From positions 1 through 64,000 of the forward strand of contig CAKRRH010000007.1 of NCBI GenBank assembly GCA_934394855.1: a DNA stretch of 64,000 bases, written 5' to 3'. This DNA comes from an uncultured Eubacteriales bacterium. GTDB lineage: Bacteria > Bacillota > Clostridia > Oscillospirales > Acutalibacteraceae. The first letter of the stretch is position 1; each line of letters opens with the position of its first letter. This document shows positions 52,905-62,518 of the stretch, one piece after another. The notes below the pieces were generated by a model. It saw nothing but the letters and a program-made list of their open reading frames with translations, did no database searches and was not told where the DNA came from. The translations under genes and the position numbers were made by a program.

Positions 52905-54014
52905 TTATGATAATTTATCGATATATTTGACCTCGTTTGTTTTGCTGCTGCCGTGATTATCTATATCAACATAGTATAATCCGTCGTCGAGATATTCCAA
53001 ATCTCCGTCGGATTTTTCATAATACCTTTGAAAATCTTCTTTTTTACCGGTCTTAAAATCAAAACGGTATATATCAATATTGCCTTCTTCTATAGTACCA
53101 TCTTCTAAACTGCCTATTTCAAAGTCGGAATACACGCCATATAATTTGTTTTTGTAGATTTTTAAATAGTCAACACCCATATTTTTATATGTATATGTTG
53201 TGACTTTTCCTGTGTTGAAATCAATTTCATCAATTGTGAAATATGGTTCAAAATCCGGGTCATCTTCCAGCTCACTGATTTCTGTATTTGATATCGCATA
53301 CGCTTTATCATCCGAATATGTAATTTCGTTTATGTTAAGTTCGCTGCCGGATGAATATTTATCAGCAGACGAATATTCAATCTCTTTGATTTCATGAGTT
53401 TGCAATTCAAGCCGATAGATTTTTGATGAATCATGAAAATATGCATATTTGTCATTTACATAAAAATTGCTGACTGCGTTGTCGGCAATCTTTTTTTCGT
53501 TTTTGCCATCCAAATCACAAACAAAAAGTGTACCCCAAGCTATATCCTTATTGTATTCATCGGCCGTAAAATAAATTTTATCGTTTTGAATAGTAAATCT
53601 ATCTATTGAATATTTAGCCAAGATTCGGGTTTTGCTTTTTGCGTCAAGCGAAATTCTGATAATTCCTTTCGATGTGTTATAAATAGCGGAATTATGAACC
53701 GAACCGAGAATTCCTCTGTTGTAAGCGTTGGCATATATATAGTCATTGTAAACTATAAAATTACCCAAATCGCTGACTTTATTTATTAAATATTTTTTCT
53801 GTGTTGAAATATCATATCTGTAAATTGAGCTGTCATAGTCTGAATAATAAATGCTGTCGCCTTGCTTTGAAACATCATTGGCATTATAACCCAAAGCTTC
53901 ATTATTTTCGATTGATTTTGTGTCTTTTGGCATGGGTACATCTGTTTTTGTGCAGCTGCAAAGGGTCAATGCGAAAATTGAGATCGCCATGAATAATGAT
54001 ATAATTCTTTTCAT
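52905..54014 (-). CDS. DUF5050-like beta-propeller lipoprotein (copy 1)
   Basis: 369 residues. A lipoprotein signal ends in LCSC (Cys21). The mature part has repeated short blades (DSIYYSDYDSSIYRYD, NDKIYFTADEYN, NDKYAYFHDSSKIYRL, EYLDDGLYYVD), the pattern of DUF5050-type propellers on the cell surface. It is paralogous to the gene at 54213, with near-identical signal peptides, PMPKDTKSI and the ends (EVKYIDKL). Ligand unknown. GAGGG ribosome site. Own promoter at 54061. Confidence 0.82.
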   Translation of the reverse strand: MKRIISLFMAISIFALTLCSCTKTDVPMPKDTKSIENNEALGYNANDVSKQGDSIYYSDYDSSIYRYDISTQKKYLINKVSDLGNFIVYNDYIYANAYNRGILGSVHNSAIYNTSKGIIRISLDAKSKTRILAKYSIDRFTIQNDKIYFTADEYNKDIAWGTLFVCDLDGKNEKKIADNAVSNFYVNDKYAYFHDSSKIYRLELQTHEIKEIEYSSADKYSSGSELNINEITYSDDKAYAISNTEISELEDDPDFEPYFTIDEIDFNTGKVTTYTYKNMGVDYLKIYKNKLYGVYSDFEIGSLEDGTIEEGNIDIYRFDFKTGKKEDFQRYYEKSDGDLEYLDDGLYYVDIDNHGSSKTNEVKYIDKLS

Positions 54015-54060
54015 TTAAATTATCCCTCTTTTCAGTTATTTGTAACTCCCTGTTAGCACA

Positions 54061-54089
54061 ATTATAACATGAGATATTTAATTTGTAAA
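54061..54089 (-). promoter_or_regulatory. Promoter of lipoprotein copy 1
   Basis: Minus strand TTTACA (54084-54089), 17 bp, TATAAT (54061-54066), extended TG. Nearly identical to the promoter at 55349-55377. Confidence 0.75.
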
Positions 54090-54212
54090 GTATATTTTTT
54101 AAATGAATTGAAATCGGTACAACCGCAAAATGTCAAGCGTAAAAATCAATAATACGGACAAAATTTTTGTTATTTTCATTGGTTTATGTCCTCGTTATGT
54201 TTTTTGTGAAGA

Positions 54213-55301
54213 TTAAGTCAATTTATCGATATATTTGACCTCGTTTGTTTCGCTGCTACCACAATTATTTATATCAACATAATATAATCCGTCGTCGAAA
54301 TATTCAAAATCTCCGTCGGATTTATCATAATACCTGTGAAAATCTTCTTTTTTTCCGGTCTTTAAATCGAAACGGTATATATGTGCACCGCCTTTTTCGG
54401 GATGACCGCCATCAGAATCAATGCCCAAATCATAATCGGAATATAAACCGTATATTTTGTCTTTGTAGATTTTAATTGAATTGACACACAAATTTTTATA
54501 TGTCCTTGTTGTGACTTTTCCGGTATCAAAATCAATTTCATCTATTATAAAAGATAAGTCATTGACATCCATTATCGTATAAGTGTACGAAATGTATATC
54601 ACGTATGCCTTATTATCGGTATAAGTTAGATCTCTAATTTTAGTTTCTTCATCATAAAAATAATCAATATCCTTGACTGCGTGCGTTTGCAAGTCGAGCC
54701 GATAGAATTTTGATGAATCATAAAAATATGCGTATTTGTCATTTACATAAAAACTGCTTACAGCGTTGTCGCCAATCTTTTTTTCGTTACTGCCGTCCAA
54801 ATCGCATACAAATAAGCTTCCTTCTTTTATGTTATCGTTATATCGGTCAGCTGTAAAATAAATCTTATCGTTTTGAATTGTATATTGATTTATCGTATAT
54901 TTTTTCAAAATTTGTTTTTTTCTTTTTCCGTCAAGCGAAATTTTGAACAAACCTTTTGATGTATCAAACATTGGTAAAGTAAAAATCAAATCGAATTTTT
55001 CAGCCCTGAGAGCGTTGGAATAGATGTAGTCGTTATAAACAATTGAATTATATATATTGTCGATTTTATTTATTAAATAGGTTTTCTTTGATGAAATATC
55101 ATATCTGTAAATAGATTCTTCAAAGTCTGAATAATAAATACTATCACCTTGTTTAGTACTTTCGGTTATTCCGCTATGGCCTAATAATTCATTATTTTTG
55201 ATTGATTTTGTGTCTTTTGGCATGGGAACATCATTGGTGCAACTGCAAAGAGTCAGTGCGAAGATTGAGATTGCCATGAATAATGATATGATTTTCTTCA
55301 T
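54213..55301 (-). CDS. DUF5050-like beta-propeller lipoprotein (copy 2)
   Basis: 362 residues from the ATG at 55301, after AGAGGGG; upstream in-frame codons lie in the promoter region. Same architecture as copy 1: lipobox LCSC (Cys21), PMPKDTKSI, and propeller-like blades ending in EVKYIDKL. The central regions have diverged more than the ends, which suggests an old duplication with relaxed or altered ligand specificity. The two genes are separated by about 200 bp and each has its own promoter, so they can be expressed independently. Confidence 0.82.
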   Translation of the reverse strand: MKKIISLFMAISIFALTLCSCTNDVPMPKDTKSIKNNELLGHSGITESTKQGDSIYYSDFEESIYRYDISSKKTYLINKIDNIYNSIVYNDYIYSNALRAEKFDLIFTLPMFDTSKGLFKISLDGKRKKQILKKYTINQYTIQNDKIYFTADRYNDNIKEGSLFVCDLDGSNEKKIGDNAVSSFYVNDKYAYFYDSSKFYRLDLQTHAVKDIDYFYDEETKIRDLTYTDNKAYVIYISYTYTIMDVNDLSFIIDEIDFDTGKVTTRTYKNLCVNSIKIYKDKIYGLYSDYDLGIDSDGGHPEKGGAHIYRFDLKTGKKEDFHRYYDKSDGDFEYFDDGLYYVDINNCGSSETNEVKYIDKLT

Positions 55302-55348
55302 TTTGTTTACCCCTCTTTTTCTTAAATTTGTAACTTGCTGATAGCACA

Positions 55349-55377
55349 ATTATAGCATGAGATATTTAATTTGTAAA
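55349..55377 (-). promoter_or_regulatory. Promoter of lipoprotein copy 2
   Basis: Minus strand TTTACA (55372-55377), 17 bp, TATAAT (55349-55354) with the extended -10 element TGC. The surrounding bases match the copy 1 promoter closely. Confidence 0.75.
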
Positions 55378-55455
55378 GTAAAATTTTATCATATGAATTG
55401 AAATCGGTCATAATATGTGATAAAATTTAAGAAAATCAAAAAGGCGGTTTATTTT

Positions 55456-55995
55456 ATGAAATGGTTTATTGCGTCGGACATTCACGGCTCGGCATATTAC
55501 TGTGAGCAGATGATTGAAGCATATAAAAGGGAAGAGGCGGACAGAATTTTATTGCTCGGCGACTTGCTCTATCACGGCCCAAGAAACGATTTGCCGAAAG
55601 GTTATGAACCGAAAGCCGTGATTGAAATGCTGAATGCGCTCAAAAGTGAGATTATCTGCGTTCGTGGAAATTGTGAAGCTGAGGTTGACCAAATGGTGCT
55701 CAAATTCCCGTGTTTGGCGGAATATGTGCTTATCGAATTTGGCAATAATGTCATTTTTGCAACCCACGGTCACAAATTCAACGAAAATGCGTTACCGCCG
55801 CTGAAATCCGGCGATATATTGCTCAACGGTCACACTCATGTACCGAAGCTTACCGACCACGGTGAATATATTTATATGAATCCCGGCTCGGTGTCCATTC
55901 CGAAAGAAAATTCACATCATGGCTATATGACACTGCAAGACGGTGAGTTCTTGTGGAAGGATTTATCGGGAAAAATCATAATGTCATATAAATAA
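55456..55995 (+). CDS. YfcE/MJ0936-type metallophosphoesterase
   Basis: 179 residues from ATG 55456 after AAAGGCGG. All calcineurin-like motifs are present: SDIHG (metal Asp/His), GDLLYHG, RGNCE (Asn, Cys), THGHK and NGHTH. These bind two metal ions. YfcE relatives hydrolyse phosphodiesters in vitro; the physiological substrate is unknown. It lies alone between the lipoprotein promoter and the terminator shared with trpA. Confidence 0.92.
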   Translation: MKWFIASDIHGSAYYCEQMIEAYKREEADRILLLGDLLYHGPRNDLPKGYEPKAVIEMLNALKSEIICVRGNCEAEVDQMVLKFPCLAEYVLIEFGNNVIFATHGHKFNENALPPLKSGDILLNGHTHVPKLTDHGEYIYMNPGSVSIPKENSHHGYMTLQDGEFLWKDLSGKIIMSYK

Positions 55996-56001
55996 TAGAA
56001 A

Positions 56002-56045
56002 AATCTCCGCATAACCCTTGTCTTGAGTTATGCGGAGATTGTTTT
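56002..56045. terminator. Bidirectional terminator between yfcE-type gene and trpA
   Basis: A perfect 14-bp stem AATCTCCGCATAAC / GTTATGCGGAGATT with T-runs on both strands. It ends the trp operon. Confidence 0.9.
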
Positions 56046-56817
56046 ATTTTATGCTGTTTTTCATTCGACTAACATATTCACAAACAGGTTTAACCGAGTC
56101 TGCGCCGTGTTGTCCGATTAGTTTAACAATAGCCGATCCGACGATTACACCGTCGGCGGTTTGCGCCATTTTTGCCGCTTGTTCGGGTGTTGATATGCCG
56201 AAACCGACAGCACAGGGAATTGACGGATTTGCCTCTTTTACAAGCGAGATCATTGAGCCGATGTCGGTTGTAATATCTGAGCGAACGCCTGTGACGCCGA
56301 GTGATGAAACGCAGTAGACAAATCCCTTTGCGCTTTTTGAAATCATCTTGATTCGATCGTGAGATGTCGGTGCAATCAGGCTGATGAAATCAATGCCATA
56401 TTGCTCGCAAATCGGTGCAAATTCCTGTTTTTCTTCGAACGGAACATCGGGCAAAATCAATCCGCTCATTCCGACCTCGACCATTCGCTTGACAAACTTC
56501 TCGATTCCGTATGAAAACACAACATTGGCATATGTCATGAACACCAGCGGCACCGAAACATTTTGTTTTATCTCATCGACCATATTAAATATATCGTCGG
56601 TTGTAATTCCGTTTTTCAGCGCTCTGATGTTTGCACTTTGAATTGTAGGGCCTTCGGCTGTCGGGTCTGAAAACGGAATTCCAAGCTCGATTATGTCGGC
56701 ACCCGATTTTGCCATTTCAGTAATAAGTTGTTTTGTGGTTGCAATGTCGGGATCGCCGCAGGTGATGAACGGAATGAATGCCTTGCCGTTTTTAAATGCG
56801 TCTCTTATTTTATTCAT
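56044..56817 (-). CDS. trpA: Tryptophan synthase alpha chain
   Basis: 257 residues. ELGIPFSDPTAEGPTIQ contains the catalytic Asp (of PFSDP), and ITCGD near the N-terminus bears the other conserved residues. It splits indole-3-glycerol phosphate to indole for trpB. It is the last gene of the operon, and its start overlaps the trpB stop by 8 bp. Confidence 0.95.
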   Translation of the reverse strand: MNKIRDAFKNGKAFIPFITCGDPDIATTKQLITEMAKSGADIIELGIPFSDPTAEGPTIQSANIRALKNGITTDDIFNMVDEIKQNVSVPLVFMTYANVVFSYGIEKFVKRMVEVGMSGLILPDVPFEEKQEFAPICEQYGIDFISLIAPTSHDRIKMISKSAKGFVYCVSSLGVTGVRSDITTDIGSMISLVKEANPSIPCAVGFGISTPEQAAKMAQTADGVIVGSAIVKLIGQHGADSVKPVCEYVSRMKNSIK

Positions 56818-58000
56818 ATATATTTTCTCCTCTGTATCGTGCGATTGCGGCGCAGTCTTTGTCGCCTCTGCCTGAAATGTTTACAACGATGATTTTGTCT
56901 TTTGCAAGTGTCGGGGCAAGCTTTTTGGCATATGCTACCGCATGAGCCGATTCGATTGCGGGAATAATTCCCTCCGTTTTGCTTAAATATTCAAATGCGT
57001 CTACCGCCTCGTCGTCGGTTACTGCGACATATTCCGCACGGTTAGTATCATGAAGCCATGCGTGTTCGGGTCCGATTCCGGGATAGTCAAGTCCTGCCGA
57101 GATTGAATATACCGGTGCAATCTGACCGTATTTGTCCTGGCAGAAATATGATTTCATTCCGTGGAAAATTCCCTCACGGCCTGTGTTTATAGTAGCAGCC
57201 GTTTCAAATGTATCAATGCCTCTGCCTGCCGCTTCACAGCCGATAAGGCGTACCGACTCATCATTTATGAAGTTGTAAAATGCGCCGATTGCATTACTGC
57301 CGCCGCCAACGCAGGCAATTACCGCATCAGGCAGTCTGCCTTCCGATTTCATGATCTGCTCTTTGATCTCTTTTGAAATTACCGACTGAAAATCTCGAAC
57401 GATAGTAGGGAACGGATGCGGTCCCATTACCGAGCCCAAGCAATAATGTGTATCCTCAATTCGGCTTGTCCATTCTCTCATTGCTTCGGAAACCGCGTCT
57501 TTGAGTGTTGCAGTGCCTGAAGTAACGGGTATGACCGTTGCTCCGAGCAATCTCATTCTGTAAACATTCAGCGCCTGTCTTTTTGTGTCCTCTTCGCCCA
57601 TGAATACAACACATTCCATATTCATCAGCGCCGCCGCCGTTGCTGTCGCAACACCGTGCTGTCCTGCACCTGTTTCCGCAATCAGCCTTGTTTTACCCAT
57701 TTTTTTAGCAAGCAAAGCCTGACCGAGAACGTTATTTATCTTGTGCGAGCCTGTATGATTAAGATCCTCTCTTTTAAGATATATCTTTGCGCCGCCAAGA
57801 TCCTTTGTCATTTTTTCCGCATAATATAACAAGCTCGGACGCCCCGCATAATTGTTGAATAAATCGCTCAATTCCTTTTGAAAATCGGGGTCGTTTTTAT
57901 AATGATCATAGGCTTTTTCAAGCTCAATGACCGCATTCATCAGTGTTTCGGGAATATACTGTCCGCCGTGTATTCCAAACCGTCCTTTAATTTGTTCCAT
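56810..58000 (-). CDS. trpB: Tryptophan synthase beta chain
   Basis: 396 residues, the TrpB1 type. The PLP lysine is in HTGSHKINN, the glycine-rich phosphate clamp is GGGSNAIG, and GRGDKD is near the C-terminus. It condenses indole with serine. It sits 14 bp after trpF. Confidence 0.96.
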   Translation of the reverse strand: MEQIKGRFGIHGGQYIPETLMNAVIELEKAYDHYKNDPDFQKELSDLFNNYAGRPSLLYYAEKMTKDLGGAKIYLKREDLNHTGSHKINNVLGQALLAKKMGKTRLIAETGAGQHGVATATAAALMNMECVVFMGEEDTKRQALNVYRMRLLGATVIPVTSGTATLKDAVSEAMREWTSRIEDTHYCLGSVMGPHPFPTIVRDFQSVISKEIKEQIMKSEGRLPDAVIACVGGGSNAIGAFYNFINDESVRLIGCEAAGRGIDTFETAATINTGREGIFHGMKSYFCQDKYGQIAPVYSISAGLDYPGIGPEHAWLHDTNRAEYVAVTDDEAVDAFEYLSKTEGIIPAIESAHAVAYAKKLAPTLAKDKIIVVNISGRGDKDCAAIARYRGENIYE

Positions 58001-58014
58001 CTGTTTTTCTCCTG

Positions 58015-58620
58015 TTATTTTAAATCTCGAACGCTCTTAATAAAGCGCATTATTTTATCATAGTCTTTTGCACCGTCAGTTTCAACTCCGCTGCTGACAT
58101 CAACGGCATACGGCATACATTCATTGATCGCCTGTTTTACATTATCGGGGTCAAGTCCGCCTGCTAAGAAAAAGTCACGCCCGAAATTTTTGCAAAGCGA
58201 CCAGTCAAAACATTCTCCCGTGCCGCCGCTGCCGTTATCAAGCAATATGTAATCGGCAGATGATTTTTCTGCGTTTTCGGCATCTTCTTTTGATGTTATT
58301 TTATATGCTTTAATTATCGGTAAATCGGTCTGATTCCGCAATTTTGCGATGTAGTCCGAATCTTCACTTCCGTGAAGCTGAATAATGTCGATTGTGCCCG
58401 CTTTTGCGATATTTATAACGCTCTCGGCAGGCTCGTTTACAAAAACACCGACAGATTTGATTTTATCAATAAGCCGATTTTTCAAAACCGCCGCATTTTC
58501 GGGCGATATATAGCGCTTGCTTGCTTTGGCAAAGACAAATCCGATATAATCGGGGAGTAGTTCATTGACATAATCTATGTCGCTAAGTCTTGTCAGCCCG
58601 CAAATTTTGATTTTTGTCAT
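58015..58620 (-). CDS. trpF: Phosphoribosylanthranilate isomerase
   Basis: 201 residues. KICGLTR holds the catalytic Cys, and DVSSGVE the catalytic Asp; QLHGSE is the conserved middle motif. It catalyses the Amadori rearrangement in tryptophan synthesis. Start overlaps the trpC stop by 4 bp. Confidence 0.95.
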   Translation of the reverse strand: MTKIKICGLTRLSDIDYVNELLPDYIGFVFAKASKRYISPENAAVLKNRLIDKIKSVGVFVNEPAESVINIAKAGTIDIIQLHGSEDSDYIAKLRNQTDLPIIKAYKITSKEDAENAEKSSADYILLDNGSGGTGECFDWSLCKNFGRDFFLAGGLDPDNVKQAINECMPYAVDVSSGVETDGAKDYDKIMRFIKSVRDLK

Positions 58621-59405
58621 TTTCCGTCCCTTAATTCGTTCAGCATTGCCCGTTTATCATCTGCTTTCATCAGCGTTTCGCCGATCAGCACCGCATTAAC
58701 ATTATACCCCTCAAGCTTTACAATGTCATCATGCGTTTTGATTCCGCTTTCTGCAATGAATGTAATGTCATCGGGGACAAGCTCTCTGAGCCTTGCGCTG
58801 TTTGTCACATCAACCGAAAAATCCTTCAAATTGCGGTTATTAACACCGATTATTCTTGCGCCTGCGTCAACCCCCGACTTAATTTCATCTTCATCATGAG
58901 CCTCGACAACCGCAGAAATCCCTAACTCATCGCAAATCTCGATATATTTTGCGATTTTATCACCGCTTAGCAATGAACATATCAGCAAAACAGCGTCTGC
59001 ACCGATTGCTTTTGCCTCATAAATCATATATTCGTCTATCGTGAAATCCTTGCGTAAACAGGGAATAGATACATCATTTTGAATGTCGGTCAGATATTCG
59101 TTTTTGCCCATGAACCATTTTGGTTCAGTTAGCACCGAAATGCAGTCCGCACCTGCAATTTCATATTCCTTTGCAATGTCAAGATAGGGAAAATCGTTTG
59201 CGATGACGCCTTTTGAGGGTGACGCTTTTTTGCACTCGCAGATGAATGATATTCTGTCGTTTTTAAGTGCATTTTCAAACGCAAACGGCGTTTTATTCGT
59301 CACGCCGAATGCTTTTTCTTTCATTTCTTCAAGCGAAATTTCTTTCTTTGCGTTATTAACCCTGATTTTTGCATATTCAGCTATCGTGTCTAGAATTGTT
59401 GCCAT
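58617..59405 (-). CDS. trpC: Indole-3-glycerol phosphate synthase
   Basis: 262 residues. ECKKASPSKG has the catalytic Lys, followed by CLRKDF, EAHDE, GVNNRNLKDF and AESGI, all characteristic. It closes the indole ring. It lies 6 bp after trpD, as a separate gene from trpF. Confidence 0.96.
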   Translation of the reverse strand: MATILDTIAEYAKIRVNNAKKEISLEEMKEKAFGVTNKTPFAFENALKNDRISFICECKKASPSKGVIANDFPYLDIAKEYEIAGADCISVLTEPKWFMGKNEYLTDIQNDVSIPCLRKDFTIDEYMIYEAKAIGADAVLLICSLLSGDKIAKYIEICDELGISAVVEAHDEDEIKSGVDAGARIIGVNNRNLKDFSVDVTNSARLRELVPDDITFIAESGIKTHDDIVKLEGYNVNAVLIGETLMKADDKRAMLNELRDGK

Positions 59406-59411
59406 ATTATT

Positions 59412-60431
59412 TTAGTCCTCGTTGGATTTTTCAATGAATTTAGACAGCGTTTTGAGCGCTGCTCCCGAATCGATCATGTTCTTGGCAAGCTCAATGCCTG
59501 TCTCCATTGAGTCGGCTTTATTTGCAATATAAAGCGCCGCACCTGCATTTAACAAAACTGCATTTCGCTTGTGACCCGTTGCACCTTTTAAAATATCGAG
59601 CGTAATCTTGGCATTTTCATCTGGAGTGCCGCCGACAAGATCAGATTTTTCGCACATTTCAAAGCCGTAATCGGTCGGGTCAAGTACATAATTTTTATAA
59701 GTATCATTGTCAAATTCGCATACGGTGGTTTTTGAAGAAAGCGATATTTCATCGAGCTTATCCTGACCGTATACGACCATTCCACGGGCTACGCCGAGCG
59801 AAGTCAACACATGAGCAAGTGGCTCGACAAGCGATTCGTCATATACGCCAAGCAGCTGCATTTTCGGTGCAGACGGGTTTGTGAGCGGTCCTAAGATGTT
59901 GAATACCGTTCTGATTCCGAGTTCTTTTCTGATTGAGCCGACATATTTCATTGATGTATGATATTTTTGCGCAAAGAAAAAGCACATTCCGACTTCATCA
60001 AGCAATTTTACTGCTTTTTCGGGCGACTGGTCAATGTTCACACCGAGCGCCTCAAGGCAATCCGCCGTGCCGCATTTTGAGCTTGCCGCACGATTTCCGT
60101 GTTTTGCGACCTTGACGCCTGCCGCCGCTGTTATAATTGCCGCAGTAGTCGATATATTAAAGCTCTGCGCATTATCTCCGCCTGTTCCGACGATTTCAAG
60201 CACATCAAAATTATGCCGAACTTCTAGCGCGTGTTCTCTCATTGCCGCCGCACAACCCGAAATTTCATCAATCGTCTCCGATTTTGTGCTTTTGGTTGAA
60301 AGCGCCGCCAAAAATGCCGCATTTTTCACCTGTGAAGTTTCGCCGTTCATGATTTCATTCATAACGGTGTAAGCCTCGTCATATGTAAGATCCTGTTTGT
60401 CAACGATTTTTTTAATTGCCGATTCAATCAT
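59412..60431 (-). CDS. trpD: Anthranilate phosphoribosyltransferase
   Basis: 339 residues. GTGGDNAQSFNIST is the PRPP-binding loop, and KHGNRAASSKCGTAD the second substrate motif. It joins PRPP to anthranilate. Not fused to trpG. Starts 2 bp after trpG. Confidence 0.96.
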   Translation of the reverse strand: MIESAIKKIVDKQDLTYDEAYTVMNEIMNGETSQVKNAAFLAALSTKSTKSETIDEISGCAAAMREHALEVRHNFDVLEIVGTGGDNAQSFNISTTAAIITAAAGVKVAKHGNRAASSKCGTADCLEALGVNIDQSPEKAVKLLDEVGMCFFFAQKYHTSMKYVGSIRKELGIRTVFNILGPLTNPSAPKMQLLGVYDESLVEPLAHVLTSLGVARGMVVYGQDKLDEISLSSKTTVCEFDNDTYKNYVLDPTDYGFEMCEKSDLVGGTPDENAKITLDILKGATGHKRNAVLLNAGAALYIANKADSMETGIELAKNMIDSGAALKTLSKFIEKSNED

Positions 60432-60433
60432 TT

Positions 60434-61012
60434 TTAAGACTCCTTTGCTAAATTCAAAAAATTGGCGATGATTTGTTTGCCGTTCGGCGTCATTATCGAT
60501 TCGGGATGAAACTGAACGCCGAATATATCATGATCCTTGTGTTTCACCGCCATGATCTCTCCGTCGTCAGTTTGAGCAATGACCTGTAAACACGGGGGTA
60601 TTGTGTCTTTTACCGCCGCTAATGAATGATACCTTGCAACCGAAATTGACTTTGGCAAGCCTTTAAAAAGCGCACATTCATTGTCGATTTTTGCATCGGA
60701 CTGTTTGCCGTGCATAAGCTGCTTTGCATATGAAACAGTCGCTCCAAAGCATTTGCAGATTGCCTGATGACCGAGACAAACGCCGAGAATCGGATATTTA
60801 TCGCCGAGCATTTTAACTACATCAACACAAACTCCTGCGTTTTCGGGTCGTCCGGGTCCTGGAGATATGATTATCGCCTCAGGGGACAATTTATCAATTT
60901 CTGAAACGGTCAGTTCGTCGTTTCTGATAACCCTTATGTCAGGGTTTATCGAGCCGATAAGCTGATAAAGATTATATGAAAAGCTGTCGTAATTATCGAT
61001 TAGCAAAATCAT
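60434..61012 (-). CDS. trpG: Anthranilate synthase component II (glutamine amidotransferase)
   Basis: 192 residues. A class I amidotransferase with GVCLGHQ (catalytic Cys) and QFHPES (His, Glu). It supplies ammonia to TrpE. A shared pabA role for folate is possible, since many Firmicutes use one protein for both. Start overlaps the trpE stop by 4 bp. Confidence 0.95.
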   Translation of the reverse strand: MILLIDNYDSFSYNLYQLIGSINPDIRVIRNDELTVSEIDKLSPEAIIISPGPGRPENAGVCVDVVKMLGDKYPILGVCLGHQAICKCFGATVSYAKQLMHGKQSDAKIDNECALFKGLPKSISVARYHSLAAVKDTIPPCLQVIAQTDDGEIMAVKHKDHDIFGVQFHPESIMTPNGKQIIANFLNLAKES

Positions 61013-62469
61013 AATAAATCCTCCTCCGATTTTAATGTATTTATCACGGCCGCCGCTTTGTTAAGGCATTCCTGATATTCACTTTCCGGAACCGAGTCCG
61101 CAACGATTCCCGCACCGCTTCTGACAAATACTTTTCCGTTTTTCTTATATGCGATTCTGATTGCGATGCAGGTGTCAAGATTTCCTGCAAAATCAAGATA
61201 GCCGATCGCACCGCCATAGATACCTCGTTTGTTGTTTTCAAGCTCGTTTATCAGCTGACATGCTCTGATTTTCGGCGCACCCGAAAGCGTTCCTGCGGGT
61301 AATACTGCGTCGATTGCGTCAAGCGCATTTTTATCTTCCCGAATTTCGCCCCTGACGGTCGAGCCGATATGCATTACATGAGAATAACGCTCGATCACAT
61401 GATATTTCTCAACCTCGACGCTGCCGAATTTGCTGATTTTGCCGATGTCGTTTCGACCGAGATCAACGAGCATATTATGCTCCGCAAGCTCTTTCGGGTC
61501 ATTGAGCAAATCAATCTCAAGCGCCTTGTCTTCCTCTTCGGTTTTGCCTCGTTTGCGTGTTCCCGCAAGAGGAAATGTATGAAGCACGCCGTTTTGAAGT
61601 TTAACAAGCGTTTCGGGAGACGCACCCGCAACCTCCATGTCGCTGCTTGAAAAATAGAACATATAGGGCGACGGATTCACGGTGCGAAGCAGGCGATAGG
61701 TGTTAAACAAGCTGCCCTCAAAATCCGCCTCAAGCCTGTTTGAGAGAACAATTTGGAATATGTCGCCTTCTTTAATGTAGTGCTTTGCACGGTTCACCAT
61801 GTCGCAATATTGTTCTTTTGTAAACAGCGGTCTAATCTCTGATTTCAGCTGACCGCCATATTCTTTTTTCGGTGTATCGCTTGAGATCAAATCCGCCATT
61901 TGCCTGATTTCGATTTTTGCCCGTTCATATTCGGTATCAACATCATCAAGCGATATATTCACAATCAAAATTATCTTTTGCCTGTAATTATCAAATGCGA
62001 TTACCTTGTCAAATAACATCAAATCGACATCATTAAATCCGTCTGAATCATCTGCGTCAAGATTCAACGATTTTTCTGCATATTTCTGGTAATCATATGA
62101 GAAATATCCGACAAGTCCGCCTGTAAAAGAGGGGAGCGAGTCAATTCTCGGACTCTTGTGTTCGTCGATTATCTGTTTGATATATTTTCCCGGATCGTCG
62201 GTTTCAAATGTCATCGGACCGACCTTCATCTTGCCGTTTAAGCAGGTGATTTCAAGCTTTGGGTCATAGCCCAAAAATGTATATCGTCCAAAGCTTTCAT
62301 GTTCGGATACCGATTCAAGCATATAGCAATGACTTGACACGCTCTTCAATATTTTGAGAACCTCGATCGGCGTTTTAATGTCGGACAAAATCTCGCTTGC
62401 AAGCGGAACGCATTTATATTTGCCCGTTTGTTTGATTGCTTTTACTTCATCAAGTGTAAGATTCAGCAT
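61009..62469 (-). CDS. trpE: Anthranilate synthase component I
   Basis: 486 residues. Near the N-terminus, CYMLESVSEHESFGRYTF is the LLES-type feedback site for tryptophan. The C-terminal chorismate-binding core has SPYMFYF, GTRKRG, DLGRNDIG and GAPKIRA. It makes anthranilate from chorismate with TrpG. It is the first gene of the operon, after the tryptophan T-box. Sensitivity to tryptophan is expected because the LES motif is retained. Confidence 0.96.
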   Translation of the reverse strand: MLNLTLDEVKAIKQTGKYKCVPLASEILSDIKTPIEVLKILKSVSSHCYMLESVSEHESFGRYTFLGYDPKLEITCLNGKMKVGPMTFETDDPGKYIKQIIDEHKSPRIDSLPSFTGGLVGYFSYDYQKYAEKSLNLDADDSDGFNDVDLMLFDKVIAFDNYRQKIILIVNISLDDVDTEYERAKIEIRQMADLISSDTPKKEYGGQLKSEIRPLFTKEQYCDMVNRAKHYIKEGDIFQIVLSNRLEADFEGSLFNTYRLLRTVNPSPYMFYFSSSDMEVAGASPETLVKLQNGVLHTFPLAGTRKRGKTEEEDKALEIDLLNDPKELAEHNMLVDLGRNDIGKISKFGSVEVEKYHVIERYSHVMHIGSTVRGEIREDKNALDAIDAVLPAGTLSGAPKIRACQLINELENNKRGIYGGAIGYLDFAGNLDTCIAIRIAYKKNGKVFVRSGAGIVADSVPESEYQECLNKAAAVINTLKSEEDLL

Positions 62470-62518
62470 TTTTGATTATCTCCTTTATCTGTGATTTTAA
62501 GCGTTCTATTATTGATTT

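Noticed and set aside
56044..62469. Possible fusion or missing gene in the trp operon
   Set aside because: All seven genes are separate, full length and in the order E-G-D-C-F-B-A with normal overlaps.
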